64,000 bases of DNA from an uncultured Ulvibacter sp. (lineage in GTDB: Bacteria > Bacteroidota > Bacteroidia > Flavobacteriales > Flavobacteriaceae). The notes under the pieces were generated by a model. It searched no databases and had not been told where the DNA came from. It was given only the letters and a program-made list of their open reading frames with translations. The stretch lies in NCBI GenBank assembly GCA_938041335.1, contig CALIAF010000007.1:42499-106498 (forward strand), given 5' to 3'. The position numbers were made by a program, and so were the translations under genes. Positions 9,653 to 20,497 of the stretch are shown here, piece after piece. How positions within the stretch are numbered: the first letter of the stretch is position 1; each line of letters starts with the position of its first letter.

Positions 9653-11779
9653 ATGGCAAGAGATTTAAAATTCACAAGAAACATAGGAATTGCTGCTCAC
9701 ATTGATGCTGGTAAAACAACAACAACAGAGCGTGTTCTTTATTATACAGGAGTTTCACATAAAATTGGTGAAGTACATGATGGTGCTGCAACAATGGACT
9801 GGATGGAGCAAGAGCAAGAGCGTGGTATTACAATTACGTCTGCCGCTACTACCTGTGAGTGGAAGTTTCCACAAGAAAACGGTGAGCCAACTCCAGAGAC
9901 TATGGGGTATCACTTTAATATTATTGATACACCTGGTCACGTAGATTTTACTGTAGAGGTAAATAGATCCTTGCGTGTATTGGATGGTTTGGTTTTCTTA
10001 TTTAGTGCAGTTGATGGTGTAGAGCCACAGTCTGAAACTAACTGGAGATTAGCAGATAACTATAAAGTACCTAGAATTGGTTTCGTTAATAAAATGGACC
10101 GTCAAGGGTCAGACTTTTTAGGAGTTTGTCAACAAGTAAAAGATATGTTAAAGTCTAACGCGGTGCCAATCGTTTTAAATATTGGTGACGAAGAAGATTT
10201 TAAAGGTATTATAGATTTGGTTAAAAACCGTGCAATTGTATGGCATGACGAAACACAAGGGGCGACTTTTGATGTGATCGAGATTCCAGAAGAATTGAAA
10301 GCGGAAGCAAAAAAGTATCGTGGTCTTCTTATTGAAGAAGTGGCTGCGTATGACGAAAATTTGCTAGAAAAATATATGGAAGATGAAGATTCTATAACAG
10401 AAGTTGAAGTGCACGCTGCACTTAGAGCTGCTGTAATGGATATGGCTATCATTCCAATGATTTGTGGTTCGGCCTTTAAAAACAAAGGAGTTCAGTTTCT
10501 TTTAGATGCTGTTTGTCGTTACTTACCTTCTCCTATGGATAAGGAAGGTATTGTTGGTGTAAACCCAGATACAGAACTAGAAGAGATTAGAAAGCCAAGT
10601 GTAAAGGAGCCATTTGCTGCCTTAGCATTTAAGATTGCTACAGATCCTTTTGTAGGGCGTTTAGCATTCTTTAGAGCATATTCTGGTCGTTTAGATGCAG
10701 GTTCTTATGTATTAAACAACCGTTCAGGAAAAAAAGAACGTATTTCACGTATTTATCAAATGCACGCTAATAAGCAAAATGCAATTGATTATATAGAGGC
10801 TGGTGATATCGGTGCTGCTGTTGGATTTAAATCTATCAAGACGGGAGATACCTTATCAGATCAAGATCATCCTATTGTATTAGAATCTATGGACTTCCCG
10901 GACCCCGTAATTGGTATCGCAGTGGAGCCTAAGACTAAAGCAGATGTGGATAAATTAGGAATGGGCTTAGCTAAGTTAGCTGAAGAAGATCCTACATTTA
11001 CAGTTCGTTCTGACGAAGCTTCAGGGCAGACTATTATATCTGGAATGGGAGAACTTCACTTAGATGTTATTGTTGATAGATTAAGACGTGAATTTAACGT
11101 CGAAGTAAATCAAGGACAACCTCAAGTTGAATATAAAGAAGCTATTACAAGAGCTGCAGATCACAGAGAAGTGTATAAGAAACAATCTGGTGGTCGTGGT
11201 AAGTTTGCTGATATCGTATTTACGGTAGAACCTGCAGACGAAGGTGTGGTTGGACTTCAGTTTGAATCTGTAATTAAAGGTGGTAACGTTCCTAAAGAAT
11301 TTATCCCTTCTATTGAAAAAGGATTTAAAGCAGCGATGATCAATGGACCTTTAGCTGGCTTTGAAGTGGATTCTATGAAAGTAACCTTAAGAGATGGATC
11401 TTATCACGATGTCGATTCAGATCAATTATCTTTTGAGTTGGCTGCAAAGCTTGGATTTAAAAATTCTGCAAAAGCAGCAAAAGCTGTAATTATGGAGCCT
11501 ATTATGAAACTTGAGGTAATTACACCTGAAGAGAATATGGGTGATATTGTTGGAGATTTAAATAGAAGACGTGGTCAAATGGAAGGTATGGGAGATCGTG
11601 CCGGTGCAAAAACTGTAAAAGCTACAGTGCCACTTTCTGAAATGTTTGGATATGTAACTACATTAAGAACATTATCATCAGGTAGAGCAACATCAACAAT
11701 GGAATTTTCTCATTATGCACAGACTCCTTCTAACGTTTCAGAAGAGGTTATAAAAGCAGCAAGAGGAGCTAACGATTAA
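9653..11779 (+). CDS. fusA: Translation elongation factor G
   Basis: EF-G (708 residues, normal length) is the GTPase that drives translocation and, with RRF, ribosome recycling. Domain I shows G1 [10 protein letters not shown]2/G3 RGITITSAA and DTPGHVDF, and G4 NKMDR; domains II-V follow with the typical [14 protein letters not shown] and [13 protein letters not shown] motifs. It lies between rpsG and rpsJ. Unlike in E. coli, tuf does not follow. Confidence 0.98.
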   Translation: MARDLKFTRNIGIAAHIDAGKTTTTERVLYYTGVSHKIGEVHDGAATMDWMEQEQERGITITSAATTCEWKFPQENGEPTPETMGYHFNIIDTPGHVDFTVEVNRSLRVLDGLVFLFSAVDGVEPQSETNWRLADNYKVPRIGFVNKMDRQGSDFLGVCQQVKDMLKSNAVPIVLNIGDEEDFKGIIDLVKNRAIVWHDETQGATFDVIEIPEELKAEAKKYRGLLIEEVAAYDENLLEKYMEDEDSITEVEVHAALRAAVMDMAIIPMICGSAFKNKGVQFLLDAVCRYLPSPMDKEGIVGVNPDTELEEIRKPSVKEPFAALAFKIATDPFVGRLAFFRAYSGRLDAGSYVLNNRSGKKERISRIYQMHANKQNAIDYIEAGDIGAAVGFKSIKTGDTLSDQDHPIVLESMDFPDPVIGIAVEPKTKADVDKLGMGLAKLAEEDPTFTVRSDEASGQTIISGMGELHLDVIVDRLRREFNVEVNQGQPQVEYKEAITRAADHREVYKKQSGGRGKFADIVFTVEPADEGVVGLQFESVIKGGNVPKEFIPSIEKGFKAAMINGPLAGFEVDSMKVTLRDGSYHDVDSDQLSFELAAKLGFKNSAKAAKAVIMEPIMKLEVITPEENMGDIVGDLNRRRGQMEGMGDRAGAKTVKATVPLSEMFGYVTTLRTLSSGRATSTMEFSHYAQTPSNVSEEVIKAARGAND

Positions 11780-11790
11780 TATTTTCAGCT

Positions 11791-12096
11791 ATGAGTCAAA
11801 AAATTAGAATCAAATTAAAATCATACGATCATAATTTAGTGGATAAATCTGCTGAGAAAATCGTAAAGACAGTAAAAAGTACAGGTGCAGCAGTAACAGG
11901 GCCAATCCCTTTACCAACACACAAGAAAATTTTTACAGTACTACGTTCACCACACGTAAACAAGAAGAGTAGAGAGCAGTTTCAATTATCATCTTACAAG
12001 AGATTATTGGATATCTATAGTTCTTCTTCAAAAACAATTGACGCGCTAATGAAGTTAGAGTTGCCAAGTGGTGTAGAAGTAGAGATAAAGGTATAA
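11791..12096 (+). CDS. rpsJ: 30S ribosomal protein S10
   Basis: S10 (101 residues) is a small-subunit head protein that also binds NusB during antitermination. The family core ([50 protein letters not shown]) is complete. It follows fusA after 11 bp, so here it belongs to the str part of the operon and is split from the rest of the S10 operon by a 214-bp structured gap. Confidence 0.98.
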   Translation: MSQKIRIKLKSYDHNLVDKSAEKIVKTVKSTGAAVTGPIPLPTHKKIFTVLRSPHVNKKSREQFQLSSYKRLLDIYSSSSKTIDALMKLELPSGVEVEIKV

Positions 12097-12310
12097 GTAC
12101 GCTCCGAAGTAATTCGGAAGACATGTCCTAAGCTTGTAAGCAAGGGAAAAACGGAAACAAATAAATCGGGATCGAATTTATTTTGGTCCCGTTTGTTTTT
12201 TAGAAACTTCAAGCTTACGCGAAAATGTGAAGTAATTGACATTTCCGCAGAAATAAAAGAACAAGTAAAGTCGATAATCGACGAATTATTAATAATTAAT
12301 ATAAATAAAT
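12097..12310 (+). promoter_or_regulatory. Structured rpsJ-rplC intergenic leader (candidate attenuator)
   Basis: This is the longest gap in the first half of the superoperon. It holds a small hairpin (TCCGAA/TTCGGA, 12103-12118), a terminator-like hairpin (12167-12201), a competing A/T stem (12160-12167 with about 12174-12182), a GTAAGC/GCTTAC long-range pair (12136-12141 with 12213-12218) and a GTCGA/TCGAC hairpin (12270-12282) near rplC. No TAnnTTTG promoter lies between the terminator and rplC, so rplC transcription must read through. This resembles an attenuator; the ligand is unknown. Confidence 0.55.
12167..12201 (+). terminator. Terminator-like hairpin between rpsJ and rplC
   Basis: CGGGATC (12167-12173) pairs with GGTCCCG (12185-12191), seven pairs with one U-G wobble, 11-nt loop, followed by TTTGTTTTTT. 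It is a plausible intrinsic terminator inside the operon. An overlapping A/T stem upstream of the G-rich arm could act as an antiterminator. Confidence 0.6.
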
Positions 12311-12922
12311 ATGTCTGGGTTAATTGGAAGAAAGATAGGGATGACCAGCATCTTTGACGAGAATGGTAAAAATTTACCATGTACCGTTATTGAGTGCGGT
12401 CCTTGTGTTGTTACCCAAGTCAGAACTGAAGAGGTAGACGGTTATACCGCGCTTCAACTAGGTTTCGATGACAAGAAGACTGTAAATAAGGCTGCCGAAG
12501 GGCACGCTAAAAAAGCAGGTACTGTCGCAAAACGTAAAGTTGCAGAATTCAAAGGTTTTGATGAGGAGTACAAATTAGGTGATACAATCACTGTAGAACA
12601 TTTTGCTGAAGGAGATTTTGTCGATGTGGCAGCAACTTCAAAAGGTAAAGGTTTTCAAGGGGTTGTAAAACGTCACGGTTTTGCCGGTGTAGGTCAAGCT
12701 ACGCACGGTCAACATAACCGTTTAAGAGCGCCGGGTTCTATTGGTGCAGCATCATATCCTGCGAGAGTATTCAAAGGAATGAAGATGGCTGGTCAAATGG
12801 GGAACGAAAAGGTGAAAGTTCAAAATTTAAGAGTTTTAAAAGTAGTTTCTGAAAAGAACCTACTTGTTGTGAAAGGGTGTGTTCCTGGACATAAAAACGC
12901 TTATGTAACTATTCAGAAATAA
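12311..12922 (+). CDS. rplC: 50S ribosomal protein L3
   Basis: L3 (203 residues) helps nucleate 23S rRNA folding and reaches toward the peptidyl transferase centre with its long loop. That loop is visible as [23 protein letters not shown] followed by [10 protein letters not shown], the stretch holding the glutamine methylated by PrmB in other bacteria. It is the first gene after the internal leader, and its stop overlaps the rplD start by one base (TAATG). Confidence 0.98.
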   Translation: MSGLIGRKIGMTSIFDENGKNLPCTVIECGPCVVTQVRTEEVDGYTALQLGFDDKKTVNKAAEGHAKKAGTVAKRKVAEFKGFDEEYKLGDTITVEHFAEGDFVDVAATSKGKGFQGVVKRHGFAGVGQATHGQHNRLRAPGSIGAASYPARVFKGMKMAGQMGNEKVKVQNLRVLKVVSEKNLLVVKGCVPGHKNAYVTIQK

Positions 12923-13551
12923 TGAAGGTAGCTGTATTAGATAAAAACGGAAAAGCCACTGCTAGAAAGGTTGAACTTTCTAAAGAGGTTTATGGTATCG
13001 AACCAAACAATCACGCTGTATATCTTGATGTAAAGCAATACTTGGCAAACCAACGTCAAGGAACGCATAAAGCAAAAGAGAGAGCGGAGATAGTAGGATC
13101 TACTAGAAAGATAAAGAAGCAAAAAGGAACTGGTACTGCTCGTGCGGGTAGTATTAAGTCTGGTGTATTTAGAGGTGGTGGTAGAATGTTTGGTCCTAGA
13201 CCAAGAAACTATTCTTTTAAATTGAATAAGAACTTGAAGCGTCTTGCGCGTAAATCTGCTTTAACAATGAAAGCAAATAGCGAGTCGATTATCGTGTTAG
13301 AAGACCTTAAATTTGATGCTCCAAAGACAAAAGATTTTACTGCGGTTTTAAAAGGTTTAGACCTTACTGGTAAAAAATCTTTGTTCGTGTTGGGAGAGTC
13401 AAATAATAATGTATATTTGTCTTCGCGAAATTTAGCAGGTGTGGAAGTTGTAAAAGCTTCAGAATTAAGCACTTACAAAATTATGAATGCAAACAACGTT
13501 GTGTTGTTTGAAGGTTCTTTGGAAGGAATTGAAACTAACTTAAGTAAATAG
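12922..13551 (+). CDS. rplD: 50S ribosomal protein L4
   Basis: L4 (209 residues) lines the exit tunnel. The extended loop KKQKGTGTARAGSIKSGVFRGGGRMFGPRPR is typical. In E. coli L4 represses the S10 operon by attenuation in its leader; here the only leader that could serve that purpose lies just upstream of rplC, so autoregulation by L4 at that site is a reasonable inference but is not shown by sequence. Its start overlaps the rplC stop. Confidence 0.98.
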   Translation: MKVAVLDKNGKATARKVELSKEVYGIEPNNHAVYLDVKQYLANQRQGTHKAKERAEIVGSTRKIKKQKGTGTARAGSIKSGVFRGGGRMFGPRPRNYSFKLNKNLKRLARKSALTMKANSESIIVLEDLKFDAPKTKDFTAVLKGLDLTGKKSLFVLGESNNNVYLSSRNLAGVEVVKASELSTYKIMNANNVVLFEGSLEGIETNLSK

Positions 13552-13558
13552 AAACGAG

Positions 13559-13849
13559 ATGAGTATCTTAATTAAACCTATAATTACGGAAAAAGCTACA
13601 CGTTTTGCTGAAGAATCAAATGTCTTTAGCTTTGTAGTGAACCCAAAGGCGAATAAGGTAGAAATCAAGAAAGCGGTGGAAGCCACTTACGGAGTTTCTG
13701 TTAATAAAGTTCGCACAATAAATGTCCGCCCTGAAAGAAGTACTCGTTATACAAAAACGGGAATTCAAACTGGTAAAACAAATGCTGTTAAGAAGGCAAT
13801 TGTACAGGTGGCGGAAGGTGATACAATAGATTTTTACAACAATTTGTAA
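13559..13849 (+). CDS. rplW: 50S ribosomal protein L23
   Basis: L23 (96 residues) sits at the tunnel exit and is the docking site for SRP and trigger factor. The conserved start (ILIKPIITEKATRFAEESNVFSFVV) and KVRTINVRPE segment are present. It follows rplD after seven bases in the standard S10 operon order. Confidence 0.97.
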   Translation: MSILIKPIITEKATRFAEESNVFSFVVNPKANKVEIKKAVEATYGVSVNKVRTINVRPERSTRYTKTGIQTGKTNAVKKAIVQVAEGDTIDFYNNL

Positions 13850-13876
13850 GTTAAGCTTGCAATAAATTAGACAAAA

Positions 13877-14701
13877 ATGTCAGTAAGAAAATTAAAACCT
13901 ATCACCCCGGGTCAGCGTTTTAGAGTTGTTAATGGTTTTGACGCCATTACAACTGATAAGCCGGAGAAGTCTTTACTTGCTCCGAACAAGAGATCTGGTG
14001 GTAGAAACAGTCAAGGAAAAATGACCATGCGCCATATTGGTGGAGGTCATAAAAAGAAGTATCGTATAATTGATTTTAAGCGTGATAGAGCGGGAGTTCC
14101 TGCAACTGTAGCGAGTATTCAATACGATCCAAACCGAACAGCATTTATCGCATTGCTTAATTACCAAGATGGTGAAAAGCGTTACATAATTGCTCAAAAC
14201 GGTCTTCAAGTAGGTCAGAACATAGTTTCTGGCGATAGTGTTGCTCCAGAAATTGGAAACGCTATGACTTTAGCTAATATACCTTTAGGTACTATTATTT
14301 CTTGTTTAGAGTTACGTCCAGGTCAAGGTGCTGTTTTAGCGCGTAGTGCTGGTGCATTTGCTCAATTAATGGCAAGAGATGGTAAATATGCAACTGTTAA
14401 GTTGCCTTCAGGGGAAACAAGATTGATTCTTGTTACTTGTATGGCTACTATCGGTGCTGTGTCTAATAGTGATCATCAGTTACTTGTATCTGGTAAAGCT
14501 GGTAGATCTAGATGGTTAGGAAGAAGGCCACGTGTAAGACCTGTAGTGATGAACCCTGTTGATCACCCAATGGGTGGTGGTGAAGGGAAATCTTCTGGAG
14601 GGCATCCACGTTCTAGAAACGGTATTCCTGCAAAAGGATTCAGAACTCGTTCTAAGACAAAGCAGAGTAATAAATATATTATTGAACGTAGAAAGAAGTA
14701 A
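13877..14701 (+). CDS. rplB: 50S ribosomal protein L2
   Basis: L2 (274 residues) is needed for subunit joining and peptidyl transferase activity. The C-terminal [17 protein letters not shown] stretch contains the conserved histidine near the active centre, and the RNA-binding core ([21 protein letters not shown]) is intact. Three bases separate it from rpsS. Confidence 0.98.
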   Translation: MSVRKLKPITPGQRFRVVNGFDAITTDKPEKSLLAPNKRSGGRNSQGKMTMRHIGGGHKKKYRIIDFKRDRAGVPATVASIQYDPNRTAFIALLNYQDGEKRYIIAQNGLQVGQNIVSGDSVAPEIGNAMTLANIPLGTIISCLELRPGQGAVLARSAGAFAQLMARDGKYATVKLPSGETRLILVTCMATIGAVSNSDHQLLVSGKAGRSRWLGRRPRVRPVVMNPVDHPMGGGEGKSSGGHPRSRNGIPAKGFRTRSKTKQSNKYIIERRKK

Positions 14702-14704
14702 GCT

Positions 14705-14983
14705 ATGGCAAGATCATTAAAAAAAGGACCGTACGTTCATTATAAGTTAGATAAGAAAGTACAGACAAATGTGGAAGGTAACAAGAAGACCGTGATCAAA
14801 ACTTGGTCAAGAGCTTCTATGATAACACCAGATTTCGTAGGACAAACCATCGCAGTGCACAACGGGAAACAATTTGTTCCTGTATATGTAACTGAGAATA
14901 TGGTAGGACACAAACTAGGAGAATTTTCACCTACAAGATCATTCCGTGGTCACGCAGGTGCCAAAAATAAAGGTAAAAAATAA
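14705..14983 (+). CDS. rpsS: 30S ribosomal protein S19
   Basis: S19 (92 residues) forms a complex with S13 in the small-subunit head. [15 protein letters not shown] at the start and [23 protein letters not shown] in the middle are diagnostic. It is tightly packed between rplB and rplV in standard order. Confidence 0.98.
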   Translation: MARSLKKGPYVHYKLDKKVQTNVEGNKKTVIKTWSRASMITPDFVGQTIAVHNGKQFVPVYVTENMVGHKLGEFSPTRSFRGHAGAKNKGKK

Positions 14984-14989
14984 TAGGCC

Positions 14990-15397
14990 ATGGGAGTTCG
15001 TAAAAGAGAAAGAGCAGAAGCAATCAAGGAAGCAAAGAAGACACAATACTTTGCAAAATTGAACAATTGCCCTACATCACCAAGAAAAATGCGTCTTATG
15101 GCGGATTTGATAAGAGGTGAAAAAGTTGAGAAAGCACTTAATATTTTGAAGTTCAGTTCAAAAGAGTCATCACGTCGTTTAGAGAAATTGTTGTTGTCTG
15201 CTATGGCAAACTGGCAAGCTAAGAACGAAGATGCTTCTATTGAGGATGCAGATCTTTTTGTAAAGGAAATCCGTGTAGACGGAGGGACTATGCTAAAGAG
15301 ATTACGTCCAGCACCTCAAGGACGTGCACATAGAATAAGAAAACGCTCTAACCACGTAACACTGGTATTAGCAGCAAACGATAACACACAAAGTTAA
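14990..15397 (+). CDS. rplV: 50S ribosomal protein L22
   Basis: L22 (135 residues) contacts all 23S rRNA domains, and its beta hairpin lines the exit tunnel. The hairpin is visible near the C-terminus ([19 protein letters not shown]). The N-terminal extension rich in K and E is slightly longer than in E. coli, as in other Bacteroidota. Four bases separate it from rpsC. Confidence 0.97.
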   Translation: MGVRKRERAEAIKEAKKTQYFAKLNNCPTSPRKMRLMADLIRGEKVEKALNILKFSSKESSRRLEKLLLSAMANWQAKNEDASIEDADLFVKEIRVDGGTMLKRLRPAPQGRAHRIRKRSNHVTLVLAANDNTQS

Positions 15398-15401
15398 TTA
15401 A

Positions 15402-16124
15402 ATGGGACAGAAGACAAATCCAATCGGGAATCGCCTTGGAATTATCAGAGGATGGGAATCTAACTGGTACGGAGGTAACGACTACGGTGATAAACTTGCC
15501 GAAGACGATAAGATTAGAAAATATATTCATGCTCGTTTAAGTAAGGCTAGTGTGTCACGAGTAATTATTGAGCGTACGCTTAAACTTGTAACCGTTACTA
15601 TCACTACTGCTAGACCTGGTATTATTATAGGGAAAGGTGGACAAGAGGTAGATAAGTTAAAAGAAGAGCTTAAGAAGATTACTGGTAAAGAAGTACAGAT
15701 CAACATCCACGAGATTAAGAGACCAGAAATGGACGCGCATCTTGTAGGATCAAGTATCGCTAGACAGATTGAAAACAGAATTTCTTACCGTCGCGCAATT
15801 AAGATGGCTATTCAAGCAGCTATTCGTATGAATGCAGAAGGAATAAAGATTCAGATTTCAGGACGTTTGAATGGGGCAGAGATGGCTCGTTCTGAGTCAT
15901 ACAAAGAAGGTCGTGTTCCTTTATCAACATTTAGAGCCGATATAGATTATGCTTTAGTTGAGGCGCATACTACTTATGGTAGATTGGGTATTAAGGTATG
16001 GATTATGAAAGGTGAAGTATACGGAAAGAGAGAACTTTCTCCACTTGTCGGTTTAGACAAGAAAGGTGGAAAAGGAGGAAATTCCGGGCGAGGTGGAAAC
16101 AACAAACCACGTCGTAGAAAGTAA
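15402..16124 (+). CDS. rpsC: 30S ribosomal protein S3
   Basis: S3 (240 residues) is part of the mRNA entry channel. It has an N-terminal KH domain with the GKGG loop ([13 protein letters not shown], about residues 70-82), a C-terminal domain ([28 protein letters not shown]) and a Gly/Lys/Arg-rich tail of about 30 residues. Order and spacing are standard. Confidence 0.98.
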   Translation: MGQKTNPIGNRLGIIRGWESNWYGGNDYGDKLAEDDKIRKYIHARLSKASVSRVIIERTLKLVTVTITTARPGIIIGKGGQEVDKLKEELKKITGKEVQINIHEIKRPEMDAHLVGSSIARQIENRISYRRAIKMAIQAAIRMNAEGIKIQISGRLNGAEMARSESYKEGRVPLSTFRADIDYALVEAHTTYGRLGIKVWIMKGEVYGKRELSPLVGLDKKGGKGGNSGRGGNNKPRRRK

Positions 16125-16146
16125 TCATTTTTAAAGAGAACAGAAC

Positions 16147-16566
16147 ATGTTACAACCAAAAAGGACAAAGTTCCGTAAGCAGCAGAAAGGACGTATGAAA
16201 GGAAATGCTGGTCGTGGTAATCAGTTATCATACGGTACTTTTGGTATAAAATCATTAGACTCAAACTTTTTGACAGCGCGTCAAATAGAAGCAGCACGTA
16301 TTGCCGCTACTCGTTTTATGAAAAGAGAAGGTTCTATCTGGATTATGATATTTCCAGATAAACCAATTACAAAGAAACCTCTTGAAGTACGTATGGGTAA
16401 AGGTAAAGGTGGAGTGGAGTATTGGGCAGCCGTAGTAAAACCAGGAAGAGTTCTTTTTGAAATCTCTGGTGTACCTATGGAAACAGCAAAAGAAGCATTA
16501 CGCCTTGCAGCACAAAAGCTTCCAGTAAAAACTAAGTTTGTCGTATCGAGAGATTACCAAGCGTAA
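16147..16566 (+). CDS. rplP: 50S ribosomal protein L16
   Basis: L16 (139 residues) helps position the A-site t[35 protein letters not shown] and [19 protein letters not shown] are family signatures; the arginine after the KGG segment that is hydroxylated in other bacteria falls in this conserved region. It lies between rpsC and rpmC. Confidence 0.98.
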   Translation: MLQPKRTKFRKQQKGRMKGNAGRGNQLSYGTFGIKSLDSNFLTARQIEAARIAATRFMKREGSIWIMIFPDKPITKKPLEVRMGKGKGGVEYWAAVVKPGRVLFEISGVPMETAKEALRLAAQKLPVKTKFVVSRDYQA

Positions 16567-16577
16567 AAATTTGTAAG

Positions 16578-16769
16578 ATGAAACAAGCACAAATAAACGA
16601 GGCGTCTACAACGGAGCTACAGGAAGAATTAACTTCTGCAAAGAAATTGTATTCAGATTTGAAAATGGCTCACACCATTTCTCCATTAGAGAATCCAGTT
16701 CAGTTAAGAACTCACAGAAGATCTATAGCTAGAATTGCGACAGAATTAACTAAAAGAGCCGTACAATAG
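16578..16769 (+). CDS. rpmC: 50S ribosomal protein L29
   Basis: L29 (63 residues) is a two-helix protein next to L23 at the tunnel exit. The pattern [21 protein letters not shown]...[14 protein letters not shown] matches the family. It lies between rplP and rpsQ with short gaps. Confidence 0.95.
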   Translation: MKQAQINEASTTELQEELTSAKKLYSDLKMAHTISPLENPVQLRTHRRSIARIATELTKRAVQ

Positions 16770-16782
16770 TACCCACTGTAAG

Positions 16783-17046
16783 ATGGAAGAATTAAAAAGA
16801 AATTTAAGAAAAGAACGTGTAGGTGTAGTTACTTCTAACAAAATGGAGAAATCTATTGTTGTTGCTGAAGTAAAAAAAGTAAAGCACCCTATGTATGGAA
16901 AGTTCGTTTTGAAAACGAAAAAGTACGTAGCCCACGACGAGAAAAACGACTGCAACGAAGGTGATACTGTAAAGATCATGGAAACACGACCTATGAGTAA
17001 AACTAAATGTTGGAGACTAGTAGAAATCATTGAAAGAGCGAAGTAA
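16783..17046 (+). CDS. rpsQ: 30S ribosomal protein S17
   Basis: S17 (87 residues) is an OB-fold primary 16S rRNA-binding protein. [24 protein letters not shown] and [23 protein letters not shown] are diagnostic. Two bases separate it from rplN. Confidence 0.97.
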   Translation: MEELKRNLRKERVGVVTSNKMEKSIVVAEVKKVKHPMYGKFVLKTKKYVAHDEKNDCNEGDTVKIMETRPMSKTKCWRLVEIIERAK

Positions 17047-17048
17047 TT

Positions 17049-17417
17049 ATGTTACAACAAGAATCAAGACTTAGAGTCGCAGACAACACCGGTGCAAAAG
17101 AGGTACTTACCATTCGTGTATTAGGTGGAACAAAGAGAAGATACGCTTCTATTGGTGATAAGATTGTAGTTTCTGTTAAAGAAGCTGCACCTAATGGATC
17201 CGTTAAGAAGGGAACTGTCTCAACAGCAGTTGTTGTACGTGTAAAGAAAGAAGTGAGAAGACCAGATGGATCTTATATCCGTTTTGACGATAACGCTTGT
17301 GTATTATTAGGACCTCAAGGGGAAATGAGAGGTACACGTGTTTTTGGACCGGTTGCAAGAGAGCTTCGTGACAAACAATTTATGAAGATTGTATCATTGG
17401 CGCCAGAGGTGCTTTAA
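17049..17417 (+). CDS. rplN: 50S ribosomal protein L14
   Basis: L14 (122 residues) makes an intersubunit bridge and is the target of the silencing factor RsfS. The start [18 protein letters not shown] and [28 protein letters not shown] are typical. It opens the spc segment. Confidence 0.98.
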   Translation: MLQQESRLRVADNTGAKEVLTIRVLGGTKRRYASIGDKIVVSVKEAAPNGSVKKGTVSTAVVVRVKKEVRRPDGSYIRFDDNACVLLGPQGEMRGTRVFGPVARELRDKQFMKIVSLAPEVL

Positions 17418-17429
17418 TACGAAAGTAAA

Positions 17430-17744
17430 ATGGGAAAGCTTAAAATAAAAAAAGACGATACTGTAGTTGTTACTGCCGGAGATCACAAAGGATCTGAAGG
17501 AAAGGTAATGCGAGTTGACGCTGTGAAGAATAAAGCAATAGTAGAAGGAGTAAATCTTGTAAAGAAACATGAGAAGCCAAGTGCGGCTAATCCTCAAGGT
17601 GGAATTATAGAAAAAGAAGCTCTTATTCATATTTCTAACCTTTCTGTAGTAGATCCTAAAGATGGAAAAGCTACAAGAGTTGGGTATAGAATGGAAGATG
17701 GTAAAAAAGTGCGATTTTCTAAAAAATCGAATCAAGTATTATAG
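17430..17744 (+). CDS. rplX: 50S ribosomal protein L24
   Basis: L24 (104 residues) is an early assembly initiator. It has the KOW motif ([21 protein letters not shown], about residues 9-29) and the [15 protein letters not shown] segment. Two bases separate it from rplE. Confidence 0.97.
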   Translation: MGKLKIKKDDTVVVTAGDHKGSEGKVMRVDAVKNKAIVEGVNLVKKHEKPSAANPQGGIIEKEALIHISNLSVVDPKDGKATRVGYRMEDGKKVRFSKKSNQVL

Positions 17745-17746
17745 TT

Positions 17747-18298
17747 ATGTCATATATACCTAGACTTAAAGAAGAATATAGAAGCAGAGTAATGTCTGCA
17801 CTTACAGAAGAATTTGGTTACAAAAATGTACACCAAGTTCCTAAACTAGAACGTATCGTAGTCTCTCGTGGGGTTGGTGCAGCAGTTTCAGATAAAAAAT
17901 TGATCGACTACGCAGTAGAAGAGATCTCTAATATCACAGGACAGCATGCAGTTTCAACTTTATCTAAGAAAGATGTTGCTACCTTTAAATTACGTAAAGG
18001 GATGCCTATCGGTGCTAGAGTAACACTACGTGGAGAACGTATGTACGAATTTTTAGATAGATTAATCACTTCATCTTTACCACGAGTTCGTGACTTTAAT
18101 GGTATTAAGGCTACAGGTTTTGATGGAAGAGGGAACTATTCTTTAGGAGTAGTGGAACAGATTATATTTCCAGAAATTGATATTGATAAAGTAAAGAAAA
18201 TAGAAGGTCTAAACATCACTTTTGTGACATCTGCAGAGACTGATAAAGAAGCAAGATCTTTATTAGGAGAACTAGGTTTACCTTTCCAAAAAAATTAA
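17747..18298 (+). CDS. rplE: 50S ribosomal protein L5
   Basis: L5 (183 residues) binds 5S rRNA and contacts the P-site t[45 protein letters not shown] and [20 protein letters not shown] are family signatures. It lies three bases ahead of rpsN in standard order. Confidence 0.98.
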   Translation: MSYIPRLKEEYRSRVMSALTEEFGYKNVHQVPKLERIVVSRGVGAAVSDKKLIDYAVEEISNITGQHAVSTLSKKDVATFKLRKGMPIGARVTLRGERMYEFLDRLITSSLPRVRDFNGIKATGFDGRGNYSLGVVEQIIFPEIDIDKVKKIEGLNITFVTSAETDKEARSLLGELGLPFQKN

Positions 18299-18301
18299 GA
18301 T

Positions 18302-18571
18302 ATGGCTAAAGAATCAATGAAAGCCCGTGAGGTAAAGAGACAAGCAATGGTAAAAAAGTATGCCGCTAAACGTAAAGCATTAAAAGATGCTGGAGATTGG
18401 GAAGGTTTACAGAAATTACCAAAAGATGCCTCTCCTGTTCGTTTACACAACCGTTGTAAATTAACTGGAAGACCTAAAGGGTATATGAGAACATTTGGTA
18501 TTTCACGTGTTACATTTCGTGAAATGGCAAATCAAGGCTTAATCCCAGGTGTTAGAAAAGCATCTTGGTAA
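18302..18571 (+). CDS. rpsN: 30S ribosomal protein S14 (zinc-free long form)
   Basis: S14 (89 residues) belongs to the small-subunit head. The length and the core [26 protein letters not shown] identify the long form that lacks the CxxC zinc knuckles of the 61-residue type; only one cysteine remains. A 71-bp gap follows it, larger than its neighbours, containing a small possible hairpin (TGTAG/CTACG, roughly 18590-18605). Confidence 0.97.
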   Translation: MAKESMKAREVKRQAMVKKYAAKRKALKDAGDWEGLQKLPKDASPVRLHNRCKLTGRPKGYMRTFGISRVTFREMANQGLIPGVRKASW

Positions 18572-18642
18572 AACACACTATTAATTGGTTGTAGGTTTGC
18601 TACGGAAACGTTAAGTGAAAACCACATCCGCAAAATTAAATT

Positions 18643-19041
18643 ATGACTACAGATACTATCGCAGATTACTTAACGAGAGTTAGGAATGCAGTACACGCTG
18701 GCCACAGAGTAGTGGAAATTCCAGCCTCTAATCTCAAAAAAGAGATTACAAAAATTTTATTTGATCAAGGTTTTGTCTTGAGCTACAAATTTGATGATAA
18801 TGGGCCTCAGGGAACAATCAAAATTGCACTTAAGTATGATAAATTGACCAAAGATCCTGTTATCAAAAAGATACAGAGAATAAGTACACCTGGTTTACGT
18901 AAATATGCAGGTGCAGGTGAATTACCACGTATTCTAAACGGACTTGGAATCGCAATTGTTTCTACTTCTGCGGGAGTTATGACAGCAAAGCAAGCTCAAG
19001 CTCAGAATGTAGGTGGTGAAGTATTATGTTACGTATACTAA
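18643..19041 (+). CDS. rpsH: 30S ribosomal protein S8
   Basis: S8 (132 residues) is a primary 16S rRNA-binding protein and in E. coli represses the spc operon. DTIADYLTRVRNA at the start and the C-terminal STSAGVMTAKQAQAQNVGGEVLCYVY are diagnostic. The preceding 71-bp gap would be the place to look for an S8 target, but no convincing match could be made by eye. Confidence 0.98.
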   Translation: MTTDTIADYLTRVRNAVHAGHRVVEIPASNLKKEITKILFDQGFVLSYKFDDNGPQGTIKIALKYDKLTKDPVIKKIQRISTPGLRKYAGAGELPRILNGLGIAIVSTSAGVMTAKQAQAQNVGGEVLCYVY

Positions 19042-19059
19042 TATTAAAGACAAGAAGAA

Positions 19060-19602
19060 ATGTCAAGAATAGGTAAAAACCCAGTATCAATTCCAGCAGG
19101 AGTTACCGTTGATGTAAAAGACAACGTAATCACTGTAAAAGGAAAATTAGGAGAGTTGACTCAAGAATACAGTGATGTTACTGTAAAAGTTGAGGGTAAC
19201 GAAGTGATTGTAGAACGTTCTACAGATCATAAAGATCACAGAGCTAAGCACGGACTATATAGAGCTTTAGTGCATAATATGTGTGAAGGTGTTTCTGAAG
19301 GATGGTCAAAATCTTTAGAACTTGTAGGTGTAGGTTATAGAGCAAGTAATCAAGGTCAACGTTTAGATTTGGCTTTAGGTTTCTCTCACAACATCGTTCT
19401 AGAAATAGCTAAAGAAGTAAAGCTAGAGACTATTTCAGAAAAAGGAAAGAATCCAATTATAAAATTATCATCACATGACAAGCAACTTGTTGGTCAGGTA
19501 GCAGCGAAGATTCGTGGTTTCCGTCCGCCAGAGCCTTATAAAGGAAAAGGTGTGAAGTTTGTAGGTGAAGTATTAAGAAGAAAAGCAGGTAAATCTGCAT
19601 AA
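19060..19602 (+). CDS. rplF: 50S ribosomal protein L6
   Basis: L6 (180 residues) lies near the sarcin-ricin loop. [14 protein letters not shown] at the start and the conserved [26 protein letters not shown] near the end are present. Standard spc order, 18 bp after rpsH. Confidence 0.98.
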   Translation: MSRIGKNPVSIPAGVTVDVKDNVITVKGKLGELTQEYSDVTVKVEGNEVIVERSTDHKDHRAKHGLYRALVHNMCEGVSEGWSKSLELVGVGYRASNQGQRLDLALGFSHNIVLEIAKEVKLETISEKGKNPIIKLSSHDKQLVGQVAAKIRGFRPPEPYKGKGVKFVGEVLRRKAGKSA

Positions 19603-19613
19603 ACAATAGCGTT

Positions 19614-19967
19614 ATGGCATTATCAAAAACAGATAGAAGACAGCGATTACGTTTCAGAATACGTAAGACAGTTTCAGGAACAGCACAACGCCCACGTTTG
19701 GCAGTTTTCAGAAGTAATAAAGAAATTTATGCTCAATTGATAGACGATGTAAGTGGTAAAACAATTACTGCAGCGTCATCAAGAGACAAGGATGTAAAAG
19801 CAACTGGTAATAAAGTTGACATTGCAAAAATAGTAGGTAAAGCAGTTGCAGAGAAAGCAGTAAAAGCTGGTGTTGACACTGTGTCTTTTGACAGAGGAGG
19901 TTACCTATATCACGGAAGAGTAAAATCATTAGCAGAAGGTGCGCGTGAAGGTGGCCTAAAATTCTAA
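19614..19967 (+). CDS. rplR: 50S ribosomal protein L18
   Basis: L18 (117 residues) binds 5S rRNA together with L5. [35 protein letters not shown] and [26 protein letters not shown] are typical. It lies five bases before rpsE. Confidence 0.98.
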   Translation: MALSKTDRRQRLRFRIRKTVSGTAQRPRLAVFRSNKEIYAQLIDDVSGKTITAASSRDKDVKATGNKVDIAKIVGKAVAEKAVKAGVDTVSFDRGGYLYHGRVKSLAEGAREGGLKF

Positions 19968-19972
19968 GTAGT

Positions 19973-20497
19973 ATGTATCAAGATTATAAAAACGTAGAAT
20001 TAGTAAAGCCAGGAGGATTAGATCTTAAAGATCGTCTGGTAGGTGTACAACGTGTTACTAAAGTAACAAAAGGGGGTAGAGCCTTCGGATTTTCGGCTAT
20101 TGTAGTTGTAGGAGATGAAAATGGAGTAGTAGGACAGGGTCTTGGGAAATCTAAAGATGTTGCCAGTGCTATTGCCAAAGCAATTGAAGACGCTAAGAAA
20201 AATTTAGTTCGTATTCCGTTAAACAAAGCAACGTTACCACACGAGCAAAAAGGGAAGTATGGTGGAGCTAGAGTAAATCTTTTACCGGCAGCGCCAGGTA
20301 CAGGAGTTATTGCTGGTGGAGCGGTACGTGCGGTACTTGAAGCAGTAGGGATACACGATGTATTATCTAAGTCTCAAGGATCGTCTAACCCACATAACGT
20401 GGTGAAGGCTACTTTTGATGCTTTATTGCAAATGAGAAGTGCTCATACTGTTGCAAAACAAAGAGGTATTTCTTTAGAGAAATTATTTAAAGGATAA
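19973..20497 (+). CDS. rpsE: 30S ribosomal protein S5
   Basis: S5 (174 residues) contributes to decoding accuracy and the mRNA entry channel. The first domain shows [21 protein letters not shown] and GLGKSKDV; the second domain [26 protein letters not shown] 38-bp gap with a short GC-rich hairpin (20515-20528, TCTGCC-CA-GGCGGA) follows before rpmD. Confidence 0.98.
   Translation: MYQDYKNVELVKPGGLDLKDRLVGVQRVTKVTKGGRAFGFSAIVVVGDENGVVGQGLGKSKDVASAIAKAIEDAKKNLVRIPLNKATLPHEQKGKYGGARVNLLPAAPGTGVIAGGAVRAVLEAVGIHDVLSKSQGSSNPHNVVKATFDALLQMRSAHTVAKQRGISLEKLFKG

Noticed and set aside
10129..10485. Minus-strand ORF of 118 codons inside fusA
   Set aside because: Fully antisense to EF-G domain I/II and without recognisable features.
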